A DNA stretch of 64,000 nucleotides from CALMEC01 sp963777565 (GCA_963777565.1 CAVZQZ010000007.1:1-64000); one strand, 5' to 3'; shown: positions 34,821 to 44,039, counted from the first letter of the stretch. The notes: a model not told the origin generated them from the letters alone. Numbers and translations are program-made.

Positions 34821-35705
34821 TCAGACCCCGACGGTCTCCAGCACGCGGTCGACTGGGACCATGTGACGCTTGAATTGCATCGCCTCCTGCGGGAGGCCGA
34901 GGGCGAGGCCAAGGAGCTGCGGCAGGTGGAGGACGGGCATGTTGTACTCCGTCCCGTTCGCGACCTCCGCCTTGCGCTGGTAGGCGTCCATCGCGAGGTG
35001 ACAGAGCGGACACGGCGTGACCATGCAGTCCGCCCCCGCGTCACGCGCCTGTGAGAGGGCGACGTGCGACTCCTTGAGCGCCACCTGCTCGCGGGCGAGG
35101 ATGATCGGGAAGCCGCAGCACTTGGTCTTCGCGTCGTAGTCGGCGACCTCGCCGCCGAGGGCCCGGATGAGCCGCTCCATCGACTGGGGCTTGTCAGGAT
35201 CCTCGAAGCCCATCACCGACGACGGACGCAGGAGCTGGCACCCGTAGTATGGCGCCACCCGCAGGCCATTGAGCCCGCGCGGCCCCTGCTTCTCGAGCAT
35301 CGCGAGGCCCTCCTCCGTGGAGATGTACCAGAGGAGGTGCGTCACCTCGACGCCGCCGCTGTAGGGCCGCGACCCGGCCTTGACGAGTTCCGCGTTGACC
35401 TGTTCGAGCAGGCGCGGGTCCTCCTTCACCAGCTTGTTCGCCCGCCGCAGGTTGAGCGTGCAGACGTTGCAGATGGTGAGGACGTCGTGACCCATCTCCT
35501 CCGCCTCGGAGAGGATGCGCACGTTGAGGGTGAGATACAGGTTGGGCTTCGCCTCGGCAATGTCGCCGGCGCCGCAGCAGGTGGCGGCTGGCATCGGCAC
35601 GAGCTCGATGTCGAGCATCGGGGCCAGCGCCTTCGTCGTCGTGTTGAGCTCCTTGGAGGAGAACTCGGCGATACAGCCGGGGTAGTAGGCGAACTGGCGG
35701 GCCAC
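34821..35705 (-). CDS. Succinate dehydrogenase/fumarate reductase CCG-domain subunit (HdrB/SdhE-like)
   Basis: 294 residues with two cysteine-rich CCG domains like HdrB: YYPGCIAEFSSKE...PAATCCGAGDIA and PYYGCQLLRP...KCCGFPI...CMVTPCPLCHLAMD. Each can hold an unusual [4Fe-4S] cluster. In archaeal and some bacterial class E complexes such a subunit replaces the SdhC/D membrane anchors and passes electrons onward. Its start overlaps the sdhB stop by one base, and no anchor gene follows it. It probably carries electrons from succinate to quinone or to another acceptor; the acceptor cannot be fixed from sequence. Confidence 0.85.
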   Translation of the reverse strand: MARQFAYYPGCIAEFSSKELNTTTKALAPMLDIELVPMPAATCCGAGDIAEAKPNLYLTLNVRILSEAEEMGHDVLTICNVCTLNLRRANKLVKEDPRLLEQVNAELVKAGSRPYSGGVEVTHLLWYISTEEGLAMLEKQGPRGLNGLRVAPYYGCQLLRPSSVMGFEDPDKPQSMERLIRALGGEVADYDAKTKCCGFPIILAREQVALKESHVALSQARDAGADCMVTPCPLCHLAMDAYQRKAEVANGTEYNMPVLHLPQLLGLALGLPQEAMQFKRHMVPVDRVLETVGV

Positions 35706-36658
35706 TAGATGGTCTCCTTGACGTTCTTGATGAGCTTCTTGACCTCGTCGTGGCGCGCGACCTTGTGCGGCAGCGGGGATGGCGCCTTGCCCTTCGAGAG
35801 CATCTTCAGGGCGAAGGGAAGGTCGAGCGGGGCCTTGAGCGGGTTGGTCATCGGGACCAGCATCGTCTCGTTCAGCTTCCCGCCGTGGCGCATCGAGACC
35901 AGGAACGCCTTGGCGTGGCGGGCGCCGGCGTCCTTCAAGTCGCGGCCCTCCTGGAAGGCGATGCCGCCGAGCTTCTCGATGGCGTCACGCGGGTCGACGC
36001 CCTTCGGGCAGCGCTCGTTGCAGTTCATGCAGCGCGTGCAGTCCCACACGCCGTGCGGACCGGTGTAGAGCTTCGCCCGCTCGGCGCGCCGGGTGTCGCG
36101 GACGTCGCCGGCGAACCGGTAGCCCCAGGCGAACGCGGCGGGGCCGACGAACTCCGGGTCGGCCTCGAGCGAGTTGCACTCCGAGTAGCAGGCCGCGCAG
36201 AGGATGCAGTTCGCCTCCTTGTAGACGCGCTGCATGGCCTCCTTCGGGACGATCCGCTCCTTTTCGGGAGCCGGGTCGTCGGCGATGAGAAACGGCTTGA
36301 CCGACCGCACCTTCTCCCAGAACGGGTCGAGGTCGACGACGAGGTCCTTGACCGGCTTGAAGTTCCCGATGGGGTCGACCTGGACGGTGTCCTTGCCGGA
36401 CCATGTCTTGAGGTCTTCCACTTGCTGCATGCAGGCCAGCACGGTCCGCCCGTCCGCCTTGCACGCGCACGAGCCGCAGATCGCGCTGCGGCACGAATAC
36501 CGGATCGCCAGCGAGCCGTCCTGCTCGTTCTGCAGGTCGAGGATCGCGTCCAGCAGCGTCTTCTGCTCCTCGTGCTCCAGGGTGAAGTCCTGGTAGAACG
36601 GCTCCGGCTTCGGCGCGTCCGGCTGGTAGCGGAAGATCTTGAATGTCGTGGCTGGCAC
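35705..36658 (-). CDS. sdhB: Succinate dehydrogenase iron-sulfur subunit
   Basis: 317 residues, longer than the 240 or so of E. coli SdhB. The N-terminal [2Fe-2S] domain has RYSCRSAICGSCACKADGR. The C-terminal bicluster domain has ILCAACYSEC and CTRCMNCNERCPKGVDP, which bind [4Fe-4S] and [3Fe-4S] centres. The extra C-terminal stretch of about 60 residues may contact the CCG-domain subunit. Start GTG 36658 with ribosome site AAGGGAG. It lies 18 bp after sdhA and overlaps the next gene. Confidence 0.93.
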   Translation of the reverse strand: MPATTFKIFRYQPDAPKPEPFYQDFTLEHEEQKTLLDAILDLQNEQDGSLAIRYSCRSAICGSCACKADGRTVLACMQQVEDLKTWSGKDTVQVDPIGNFKPVKDLVVDLDPFWEKVRSVKPFLIADDPAPEKERIVPKEAMQRVYKEANCILCAACYSECNSLEADPEFVGPAAFAWGYRFAGDVRDTRRAERAKLYTGPHGVWDCTRCMNCNERCPKGVDPRDAIEKLGGIAFQEGRDLKDAGARHAKAFLVSMRHGGKLNETMLVPMTNPLKAPLDLPFALKMLSKGKAPSPLPHKVARHDEVKKLIKNVKETI

Positions 36659-36676
36659 TCGTGGCTCCCTTGAGGC

Positions 36677-38374
36677 TTAGTAGGTCCGGACCTGGGGCTG
36701 GTACTTGGTCATGGTGACTTCGGAGTAGTCGAGGCGGATCGCGTCGTCTTCGAGGTACGAAAGCGTGTGCTTCATCCAGTTGTCGTCGTCGCGCTCAGGG
36801 TGGTCGAGCCGCCAGTGCGCGCCCCGGCTCTCGGTGCGCGTGACCGCTCCCTCCACCATGCAGGAGGCGAGGTCGAGCAGCCAGCCGGTCTCGATGGTGT
36901 GGATGAGCGACTGGTTGAACGTGCGGCCCTTGTCGGTCACGACGACGTCCTTGAACCGGCCGCGAAGCTCCTCCACCGTGTCCTTCGCCGCCGACAGCTC
37001 GTCGCCGGTGCGGAACACGCCGACCTTCTCCTGCATGGTGTCGGCGAGCTCGTCCCGCAGCTCGTGCTGACGGGGGCCGTCGCGGCGGTCGAGCAGCGTG
37101 CGGAGCCTCTGCTCGAAGTCCCGGGCGGCGGCGGGGGTGGCCTCGATCTTGCGCCCGTTGGAAGTGTTCTGAGCGTAGAGCGCGGCGGCGTGGCCGGCGC
37201 GCCTGCCGAACACCACGGTCTCGAGGAGCGAGTTGCCGCCGAGGCGGTTCGCGCCGTGCACCGAGACGCAGGCACACTCGCCGGCCGCGTAGAGGCCGGG
37301 CATGTGCGGTGCCGCTCCCCAGTTGTCCACATGCACGCCACCCATGTGGTAGTGCGCGCCGGGACGGATCGGGATCGGCGCCTCGATCGGGTCGACGCCG
37401 GCGAACGCGATCGCGAGCTCCCGGATCTGCGGGAGGCGCTCCTTGATGCGGTCGGCGCCGAGGTGGCGGAGGTCGATGAACACGCAGCCGTTCTCGTCGC
37501 CGCGACCCTCGAGGATCTCGGTGGCCTCGGCGCGGCTCACGACGTCGCGCGACGCGAGCTCGAGCTTGTTCGGTGCGTACTTGGTCATGAACCGCTCGCC
37601 ATCCTTGTTGAGCAGGTACCCGCCCTCGCCGCGCGCGCCCTCGGTCACGAGCACGCCGTTGGTCTTGAGCGTCGTCGGGTGGAACTGCATGAATTCCATG
37701 TCCTTCAGCGGCACGCCGGCGGCGAGCGCGAGGCCCATGCCGTCGCCGGTCGAGGCGTGGGAGTTCGTGGACGGCCGGTAGACGCGCCCGGCGCCGCCGG
37801 TGGCGAGGATGACCGCCTTGGCCGCGATCGTCTCGACCGTGCCGTGGATCATGTCGTAGGCCACCACGCCGCAGCACGCGCCGTTGCCGTCGCGAACGAG
37901 CTCGGTGACGAAGTACTCCTCGTACGTCGGGATGTCGTACTTGACGCAGACGGTCCAGAGTGTGTGGAGGATCACCAGGCCCGTGATGTCCGCGGCGAAG
38001 CAGGTGCGGGGGAAGCCGGCGCCGCCGAACGGCCGCTGGGCGATCTTGCCGGTGGTCTCGTGCCGGCTGAAGACGGCGCCCCAGTGCTCGAGCTGGATGA
38101 TCTCCGCCGGCGCGCTCTCGCAGAGGATTGCGATGGCGTCCTGGTCGCCGATGTAGTCCGAGCCCTTGACCGTGTCGAAGGTGTGGTTCTCGGGGTTGTC
38201 GTCGGTCTCGTTGCCGAGCGCGGCGTTGATGCCTCCCTGGGCGGCGCCGGAGTGGCTGCGCACCGGGTGGATCTTCGTGACCAGGGCGACGTCCGCACCG
38301 GCTTCCTTGGCGGCGATTGCCGCTCGCATGCCGGCAAGCCCGGCCCCCACCACCACGACATCATGCGTCCGCAC
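36677..38374 (-). CDS. sdhA: Succinate dehydrogenase/fumarate reductase flavoprotein subunit
   Basis: 565 residues from GTG 38374, which has a GGAGGAG ribosome site and begins directly before the FAD motif DVVVVGAGLAGMRAAIAAKE. The FAD-linking region RSHSGAAQGGINAAL, the substrate region MEFMQFHPTTLKTNGVLVTE and GAHYHMGGVHVDNWG are intact. It oxidises succinate to fumarate in the TCA cycle, or does the reverse. First gene of sdhA-sdhB-CCG subunit. The MFS gene upstream is separated by about 135 bp, so the operon should have its own promoter. Confidence 0.95.
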   Translation of the reverse strand: MRTHDVVVVGAGLAGMRAAIAAKEAGADVALVTKIHPVRSHSGAAQGGINAALGNETDDNPENHTFDTVKGSDYIGDQDAIAILCESAPAEIIQLEHWGAVFSRHETTGKIAQRPFGGAGFPRTCFAADITGLVILHTLWTVCVKYDIPTYEEYFVTELVRDGNGACCGVVAYDMIHGTVETIAAKAVILATGGAGRVYRPSTNSHASTGDGMGLALAAGVPLKDMEFMQFHPTTLKTNGVLVTEGARGEGGYLLNKDGERFMTKYAPNKLELASRDVVSRAEATEILEGRGDENGCVFIDLRHLGADRIKERLPQIRELAIAFAGVDPIEAPIPIRPGAHYHMGGVHVDNWGAAPHMPGLYAAGECACVSVHGANRLGGNSLLETVVFGRRAGHAAALYAQNTSNGRKIEATPAAARDFEQRLRTLLDRRDGPRQHELRDELADTMQEKVGVFRTGDELSAAKDTVEELRGRFKDVVVTDKGRTFNQSLIHTIETGWLLDLASCMVEGAVTRTESRGAHWRLDHPERDDDNWMKHTLSYLEDDAIRLDYSEVTMTKYQPQVRTY

Positions 38375-38509
38375 GCTTCGCTCTCCTCCGATTCGAGGTC
38401 GTAGATGGACTCTACCTGACGCCTGGCGCCGCACCGGGCCACCCGTGGCGCCCACCCGCGGCGGGTCCCGTTCGCCCCGTGGCACGGGGGCCATGTGTCC
38501 CGCCCGGGC

Positions 38510-39691
38510 TCATCGGGCCGATTCGGCCGGGGAGAGAGTCTCCCGGCGGGTCGTCACGGCGAGCGCGCCCAGTGCCGGTCCGATGCACGCCAGCGCGATG
38601 CCCGCTCGCGCGCCGGGGCCGTCGACGACGACGCCGCAGAGCGCCGCACCGACCCCGATGCCGATCGGGAACGCCGTGTTCAGCCAGGTGAACGACTCGG
38701 TCACCATCCCCTCGGGCGCGAGCTCGGCGCACAGCGTGTAGAGCAGGCTCGCCATCGGCGCGATCGCGAGGCCGGCGACGGCCATGAGCGGTGCCAGCGA
38801 CCAGACGGACTGGGCTGCCAGCGCCGGTGCGAACGCGGCGGCCATCACCCGCGAGACCTCGCGGAAGCGCCGCGCCGCGGGGCGTCGCCACTCCCGCGAG
38901 CCGTACCAGAGCCCGCCGCTCATGCTCCCGATCGCCCAGACCGCGAGAAGCAGCGCGGCGGCGTTCGGCGATCCCTGCTCGCGCGCAAACCCGGTGACCG
39001 CAACCTCGAAGGCTCCGAAGCCGGATCCGGCGAGCACGCCGTACACGGCGAGCAGGCGGACGACCGGGAAGCCGAGCGCCCCGCCGGCCGGGCGGATCAC
39101 GACCGGCGCCCGCCATTTGCGGGAGAGCCGGGTCCTCGCGAACCACAGGGTGCCGAACAGCGTGAACGCCGCCCCCGCGATGAGGGCGTCGGCGGGTCCG
39201 CCGATCGCGACGGCGACGGCGACTAGCAGCGGCCCGCCGGTGTACATCGCCTCCTGGACGATCGACTCGAGCGCATACGCGGACTGCAGCCGGCGGCCGG
39301 AGAGCATGCTGGCGAGCAAGGAACGGTGGCAGGCCGAGACCGGCGGGATGATCCCCGCGACGAACGCCAGCGCGATGAGCGCCGGCGCCGCCGCGTCGAG
39401 CAGCGCTGCGAGCGCGAGGCTCGAAAGCGCCGCGGCGTTGAATGTGGCCAGCGGGACCAGAACCCGGGTCTGGCCATAGCGATCGACCAGCCGTCCCAAG
39501 GGCGCGGCGGTCAACGCCACCGCGAGGAGCTCGGCGCCCGCAGCGACGCCCGCGGACGCGAACGAGCCCGTGGCGTCGCGGACCACCAGGACCGTCGCGA
39601 GCGTGCCGAAGCCCAACGGCAGCCTCGCCACGACCGACGCCGCGTAGAGGCGCCGGATGCCCGGGGTCGCGAGCGTCTCGCGGTAGCTCAC
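38510..39691 (-). CDS. MFS transporter
   Basis: 393 residues from GTG 39691 (GGAGG ribosome site 7 nt upstream). Twelve hydrophobic segments are expected; the loop between helices 2 and 3 has the MFS signature GRLVDRYGQTRVLVP. Other landmarks are RLPLGFGTLATVLVVRDATG and TEWLNTAFPIG-like FTWLNTAFPIGIGVGAALCG. The family resembles actinobacterial drug or metabolite exporters; the substrate is not predictable. It stands alone between the sdh operon and a divergent gene. Confidence 0.85.
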   Translation of the reverse strand: MSYRETLATPGIRRLYAASVVARLPLGFGTLATVLVVRDATGSFASAGVAAGAELLAVALTAAPLGRLVDRYGQTRVLVPLATFNAAALSSLALAALLDAAAPALIALAFVAGIIPPVSACHRSLLASMLSGRRLQSAYALESIVQEAMYTGGPLLVAVAVAIGGPADALIAGAAFTLFGTLWFARTRLSRKWRAPVVIRPAGGALGFPVVRLLAVYGVLAGSGFGAFEVAVTGFAREQGSPNAAALLLAVWAIGSMSGGLWYGSREWRRPAARRFREVSRVMAAAFAPALAAQSVWSLAPLMAVAGLAIAPMASLLYTLCAELAPEGMVTESFTWLNTAFPIGIGVGAALCGVVVDGPGARAGIALACIGPALGALAVTTRRETLSPAESAR

Positions 39692-39816
39692 CGCACAGCC
39701 TCCGCGACGGGCGTCGCGTGGATCCGCCGGATCGAGCGCCGCATCGTCGCGACGATACGCCCGGGGGGCGGGCTGGGCGTCACCGGATGTCCAGCGGCCG
39801 TGGCATTGTGGGCGCA

Positions 39817-40371
39817 ATGGGCGGCTTCGACCCGGCGATCGGACGCGCGTTCAACTTCAGCGCGGAGGATCTGGCCGAGAACCGGGAGGGGAGGCTGACG
39901 GCCGACCAAGAGCAAATGTGGCGAAACACCGTGCGGGCGTGGGAGCGGGGCACCGGCCGAGGCGCCAAGATGCTGGGGCTCGGGATCGCGGCGGCGGCGG
40001 TCGCCGCCCTGGTGGTGGGGTCGCAGACGCCTGGCACGGACTCGACGACGTGGATCGTTACCGGCGCGATCCTCGCGTTCGTTGCGCTCCTGGGCTTCGC
40101 GTTCATCCGGCGGGGGCAAAGCGCGACCGTCGCGCTCGGGCGGGCGACGCTGCGGGAAGCCGTCGGCGAGTTCAGCTGGACGTCGGACCTGAACGCCCGG
40201 TGGTGGGGGCAGGTCGGCGAGGCCCGGTTCGGCATCGACCGCCTGCAGGAAGCGTCGCTCGAGACGGGCGGCACGTACCGCGTGCACTACCTCCCGTCCG
40301 ACGGGGCCGCGTGGGTGCTCTCCATCGAGCGGATCCCGGTCGACGGCGACGCGGCGGCGGGCGGGTCGTGA
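39817..40371 (+). CDS. Two-helix membrane protein, function unknown
   Basis: 184 residues from ATG 39817. A soluble N-terminus (FNFSAEDLAENREGRLTADQ) is followed by two membrane helices (MLGLGIAAAAVAALVVGSQ and WIVTGAILAFVALLGFAFI) and a soluble C-terminal half rich in aromatic and charged residues (WWGQVGEARFGIDRLQEASL). This order (E-N-R-G-x-LT-x-Q near the start, hairpin, beta-rich tail) recalls uncharacterised bacterial proteins with the same layout. No catalytic motif. Its stop overlaps the exonuclease GTG by 2 nt, so the two are coupled. Confidence 0.65.
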   Translation: MGGFDPAIGRAFNFSAEDLAENREGRLTADQEQMWRNTVRAWERGTGRGAKMLGLGIAAAAVAALVVGSQTPGTDSTTWIVTGAILAFVALLGFAFIRRGQSATVALGRATLREAVGEFSWTSDLNARWWGQVGEARFGIDRLQEASLETGGTYRVHYLPSDGAAWVLSIERIPVDGDAAAGGS

Positions 40372-41216
40372 GGCCGCTCCTGGTGCTCGACGGCGACTCG
40401 CTCGCCCATCGCGCCTACCACGCGCTGCCCCGGACGATCCGGGACGCGGCGGGCCATCCCGCCAACATGATCGTGGGGTTCGCCAACATGCTCCTCGGCC
40501 TGTGGGACGCCGAGCGGCCCCGCACGACGCTGGCGTGCTGGGACACCGTCGGCGTGCCGACCTGGCGTCACGAGCTCCTGCCGGACTACCAGGGCGGCCG
40601 GGACTTTCCCGACGATCTCGTCGCCCAGCTCGACCGGCTGCCGGAGCTCACGGCCGCGGCGGGCGTCGCGAACGCGAAGGGCGCGGGGTTCGAGGCCGAC
40701 GACTTCCTCGCCGCGGCGGTGGCCGCGGAGACCGGCCGCGACGGCCAGGCCGTCGTGGTGACCAGCGACCGCGATGCGTACCAGCTCGTCGGCGACGCGG
40801 TCACCGTCGTGCGGCCGATCCGCGGCGTACTCGAGGTGGAGCGCGTCGGACCGGCCGAGGTGCTGGAGCGGTACGGGGTCGCGCCCGCGCTCGTGCCCGA
40901 CTTCATCGCGCTGCGCGGCGATCCGTCGGACCGCATCCCCGGCGCGCGCGGGATCGGGCCGAAGAAGGCGGCGCAGCTCCTCGCTGCCCACGGCTCGCTC
41001 GACGGAGCGATCGCGGCACGGGCCCTCGGCGACGATCCGGATGCGCTCCGCAGCTATCGGCTGATCGCGACGATGCGCGCGGATGCGCCGATCCCCGAGT
41101 TGCCCGACCGGGTGCCGGATTGGACGGCGGCCTCGCAGCTCGTCGGCGAGTGGGGACTCGGGGCCCTCGCATCCCGGTTCGTCGCAGCGGCGGCCGGCGA
41201 GCCCGGGCCCGGCTGA
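40368..41216 (+). CDS. 5'-3' exonuclease (Pol I-type FEN domain)
   Basis: 282 residues, starting at GTG 40368. Stand-alone version of the Pol I N-terminal nuclease, which removes 5' flaps and RNA primers. Metal-binding acidic motifs are LVLDGDSLAHRAYHAL (residues 4-19), GFEADDFLAAA and VTSDRDAYQLVGDAV. The helix-hairpin-helix DNA-binding motif is GDPSDRIPGARGIGPKKAAQ. No polymerase domain follows. It overlaps the stop of the preceding membrane-protein gene. Confidence 0.92.
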   Translation: MRPLLVLDGDSLAHRAYHALPRTIRDAAGHPANMIVGFANMLLGLWDAERPRTTLACWDTVGVPTWRHELLPDYQGGRDFPDDLVAQLDRLPELTAAAGVANAKGAGFEADDFLAAAVAAETGRDGQAVVVTSDRDAYQLVGDAVTVVRPIRGVLEVERVGPAEVLERYGVAPALVPDFIALRGDPSDRIPGARGIGPKKAAQLLAAHGSLDGAIAARALGDDPDALRSYRLIATMRADAPIPELPDRVPDWTAASQLVGEWGLGALASRFVAAAAGEPGPG

Positions 41217-41305
41217 CCCCGGCACCGTCCGCTTCGGGTTCCCCGAACGCGTCCACCGCGACGGCACCGATGTGGAGCCGGCGGGCCCGGGGTGACAGTG
41301 ACGGC

Positions 41306-42574
41306 ATGAACGCCGACGCCAGCGCCCGCATCGTGGTGCTCGGAGGCGGCTTCGCCGGCCTCGAGAGCGCCTTCCTACTCCGGTCCCGCCTCGGGGACCG
41401 CGCCGACATCACGCTCGTCTCCGACCGCGACGCTTTCCTCTTCAAGCCCAACACGATCTACATCCCCTTCGGCGCGAAGCCGGAGTCGCTGCTGATTCCC
41501 CTTGCCAAGCCGACCGCCAAGCGGCGAATCCGCTTCATCAACGCCGCCTTCCGCGAGTTCGACCCCGACGGACGGACGGTGCGGGCGGGCGACTGGACCA
41601 TCCCCTACGACTACCTCGTCATCGGCACGGGATCCGGCATGCGCGCCGAGGAGATCCCCGGGCTCGCCGAGCACGCGGAGACGATCTGGACTCCGGACGA
41701 GATGGCGGCGCTCGGGTACAGGCTCGAGCGCATCGCCGCGGAAGCGAAGGCCGGCGAGCGCCGCCGGATCCTCTTCGCGGTCCCGCCGAACAACAAGTGC
41801 GCCGGGCCGCTCTACGAGATCGTGATGATGACCGAGACGTGGCTCCGCCGGCGCGGCGCCCGGGAGAACGTCGAGATCGCATGGACGACGTTCGAGGGCA
41901 GCTACATCCAGGCGTTCGGCCCGAAGCTCCACGAGGTTGTGACCGAGGAGTTCGCCGAGCGGGGCATCGACGGCCGCACCGGCTGGCGGATCTCGCACGT
42001 CGAGGCCGGCGTCGCCCACTACGAGAACGGTCAGCGGCAGGAGTTCGACCTGCTCGTCGCGTTCCCGCCGTACGTCTCGGCGGTGCGGTACGACGGGCTG
42101 CCGGCCGACGACCGCGGGTTCCTGCAAACCGACCACGGCACGCGCCGGGTGCGGGGGCAGGACCGCATCTTCGCTCCGGGCGACGCGGGCGACTTCCCGG
42201 TGAAGCAGGCGTTCCTCGCCTTCCTGCAGGCGGACGCCGCCGCCGAGACGATCGCCGCCGAGGTCGACGACCGCGAGCCAATCGGCGCGTTCGACGCCGT
42301 GTCCATGTGCGTGATGGAGGAGTTCGACCGCGCCACGTTCGCGCAGGTTCCGCTGCGGGTCACGGGCGATCCGGATCGGCCGGTGGAGGTCCGCCCCGAT
42401 GCGGACGGCGCCTACAAGGTCGGCGTCTCGCCCCTGTGGCGCCTCGGGAAGAAGATGCTCGGCGTCTACCTGCCGTTGCGCTTCGGCAACGGGCTGCCCT
42501 TCCACGAAGGGGCACCATGGGCCGTGATGGAGCTGGGGCTCAAGGGCATGGCCGGCGCGCTTGCCCGCCGGTAG
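41306..42574 (+). CDS. FAD-dependent oxidoreductase, sulfide:quinone reductase-like
   Basis: 422 residues. N-terminal FAD motif RIVVLGGGFAGLESAFLLRS, second dinucleotide region with YDYLVIGTGSGM and a cysteine in PPNNKCAGPLYEIVMMTE, and C-terminal FAD motif IFAPGDAGDFPVKQAFLAFL. This is the SQR/NDH-2 superfamily. The Cys in NNKCAGP matches one of the SQR redox cysteines; the C-terminal Cys pairing is not obvious, so sulfide as substrate is only possible. The C-terminus has amphipathic segments (GVYLPLRFGNGLPFH) that could bind the membrane. It is followed by a terminator-like hairpin. Confidence 0.8.
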   Translation: MNADASARIVVLGGGFAGLESAFLLRSRLGDRADITLVSDRDAFLFKPNTIYIPFGAKPESLLIPLAKPTAKRRIRFINAAFREFDPDGRTVRAGDWTIPYDYLVIGTGSGMRAEEIPGLAEHAETIWTPDEMAALGYRLERIAAEAKAGERRRILFAVPPNNKCAGPLYEIVMMTETWLRRRGARENVEIAWTTFEGSYIQAFGPKLHEVVTEEFAERGIDGRTGWRISHVEAGVAHYENGQRQEFDLLVAFPPYVSAVRYDGLPADDRGFLQTDHGTRRVRGQDRIFAPGDAGDFPVKQAFLAFLQADAAAETIAAEVDDREPIGAFDAVSMCVMEEFDRATFAQVPLRVTGDPDRPVEVRPDADGAYKVGVSPLWRLGKKMLGVYLPLRFGNGLPFHEGAPWAVMELGLKGMAGALARR

Positions 42575-42922
42575 CTCGTGTTCTGACTCGGGAAACCAGT
42601 CGCTGTTGACGCTGCGGACGTCCCTGCGCTGAGCACGAGCTTCTTGAGCTCGCCGTCGCGCGCCCCGCAGGGCGGCGTGACCAACGCAGCGCGGCCGCGG
42701 TCCTGCCAGACGTCGCCGAACTTCTGCACAGAGCCCGTCCACGCGTCGCTCGGGCGGAACGCATCGGCCCCTGTCCCGGCGGCTTGAGCCAATCGGCCTT
42801 CGGGTTGCGCCGGCAGCCGCGGCGTCGGGCCAGACGGGGCCGCATCGCTATACTCCACCGGCTTCGCGGCCGCCCTTCGGGGCGGCCCGTTTTCCGTAAT
42901 CCGTCCGAGGAGTCAGGCAGTC
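42575..42922. other. 348-bp stretch before icd
   Basis: No supported gene. An open frame on the minus strand (about 42600-42858) is readable but runs into the flavoprotein gene and has no recognised motif. The right end holds a -10-like TATACT (42849-42854), a strong hairpin (listed separately) and a GAGGAG ribosome site for icd. Confidence 0.4.
42868..42893 (+). terminator. Rho-independent terminator-like hairpin
   Basis: Perfect 8-bp stem GGCCGCCC / GGGCGGCC with a TTCG loop, then CG and TTTT on the plus strand. It can end transcription coming from the flavoprotein gene. It also lies 30 nt before icd and just after a TATACT -10 box, so it could act on the icd leader. Confidence 0.65.
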
Positions 42923-44008
42923 GTGGCGTACCAGGTCACCTTTATTCCCGGCGACGGCACAGGCCCGGAGATCGCCGACGCAACGAAACGCGTCCTCGAT
43001 GCCACCGGCGTCGACTTCGAATGGGATGTGCAGGAAGCCGGTGTCGACATCATGGAGACCGCGGGCACGCCGCTGCCGGACTCGGTCATCGAGTCGATCA
43101 AGAAGAACAAGATCGCGATCAAGGGGCCGATCACCACCCCGGTGGGGACCGGGTTTCGAAGCGTGAACGTCGCGCTGCGCAAGGCGATCGACCTCTACGC
43201 GTGTGTACGTCCCTGCAAGAGCTACAAGGGCGTACGCTCGCGGTATGAGGACATCGACCTCGTCTTCATCCGCGAGAACACCGAGGACCTCTACGCCGGC
43301 ATCGAGTTCGAGAAGGACACGCCGGAGGAGCTCAAGATCAAGGAGGAGATCGAGCGTCTCCTCCCCGGGGTGAAGATCAACGACCACTCCGGGATCTCGA
43401 TCAAGCCGATCTCCGTCGAGGGCACTCGCCGCATCGTCCAGTACGCCTTCGACTACGCCCGGGAGTACGGCCGCAAGAAGGTCACGGCCGTGCACAAGGC
43501 CAACATCATGAAGTACACCGACGGGCTGTTCCTCGCCGTCGCGACCGAGGTCGCGGAGCAGAACTCCGACATCGAGTTCGAGGAGCGCATCGTCGACAAC
43601 ATGTGCATGCAGCTCGTGCAGAAGCCCGAGCTGTACGACGTGCTCGTGCTGCCAAACCTCTACGGCGACATTCTCAGCGACCTCGGCGCCGGCCTCGTCG
43701 GCGGCCTCGGCGTCGCCCCTGGCGCCAACATCGGCACTCACGCCGCCCTGTTCGAACCGACGCACGGCAGCGCCCCGAAGTACGCCGGCCAGAACAAGGT
43801 CAACCCGATGGCCATGATGTTCTCCGGTGTCATGATGCTCCGGTACCTCAAGGAGAACGAGGCCGCGGACCGCCTCGAGAACGCGATGGCCGAGCTCATC
43901 ATGGAAGGCAAGGACGTCACCTACGATATGAAGCCCAACCGGGACGACCCGACCGCCGTCGGGACGAGCGGCGTCGCCGACGCCCTCATCAAGAAGCTCC
44001 AGGGCTGA
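42923..44008 (+). CDS. icd: Isocitrate dehydrogenase (NAD-type, short form)
   Basis: 361 residues, the short beta-decarboxylating dehydrogenase form. Converts isocitrate to 2-oxoglutarate. Motifs: FIPGDGTGPEI (near residue 7), substrate region RSVNVALRKAIDLYACVRPC, FIRENTEDLYAGIEFE, the catalytic Lys in VHKANIMKYTDGLFL, the metal-binding NLYGDILSDLGAGLVGGLG and the coenzyme loop ALFEPTHGSAPKYAGQNKVN. The coenzyme loop resembles NAD-using members, but isopropylmalate/homoisocitrate enzymes are close relatives; the mdh neighbour favours IDH. Start GTG 42923 has GAGGAG upstream. Confidence 0.88.
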   Translation: MAYQVTFIPGDGTGPEIADATKRVLDATGVDFEWDVQEAGVDIMETAGTPLPDSVIESIKKNKIAIKGPITTPVGTGFRSVNVALRKAIDLYACVRPCKSYKGVRSRYEDIDLVFIRENTEDLYAGIEFEKDTPEELKIKEEIERLLPGVKINDHSGISIKPISVEGTRRIVQYAFDYAREYGRKKVTAVHKANIMKYTDGLFLAVATEVAEQNSDIEFEERIVDNMCMQLVQKPELYDVLVLPNLYGDILSDLGAGLVGGLGVAPGANIGTHAALFEPTHGSAPKYAGQNKVNPMAMMFSGVMMLRYLKENEAADRLENAMAELIMEGKDVTYDMKPNRDDPTAVGTSGVADALIKKLQG

Positions 44009-44039
44009 CGTTCCCGGCAAGAAGACCCAAGAGGAGACC

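Noticed and set aside
36767..38404. 545-codon plus-strand frame opposite sdhA
   Set aside because: Same mirror-frame effect; the minus strand carries the full flavoprotein motifs.
42466..42858. Minus-strand 130-codon frame before icd
   Set aside because: It overlaps the end of the well-supported flavoprotein gene and has no family match that I recognise.
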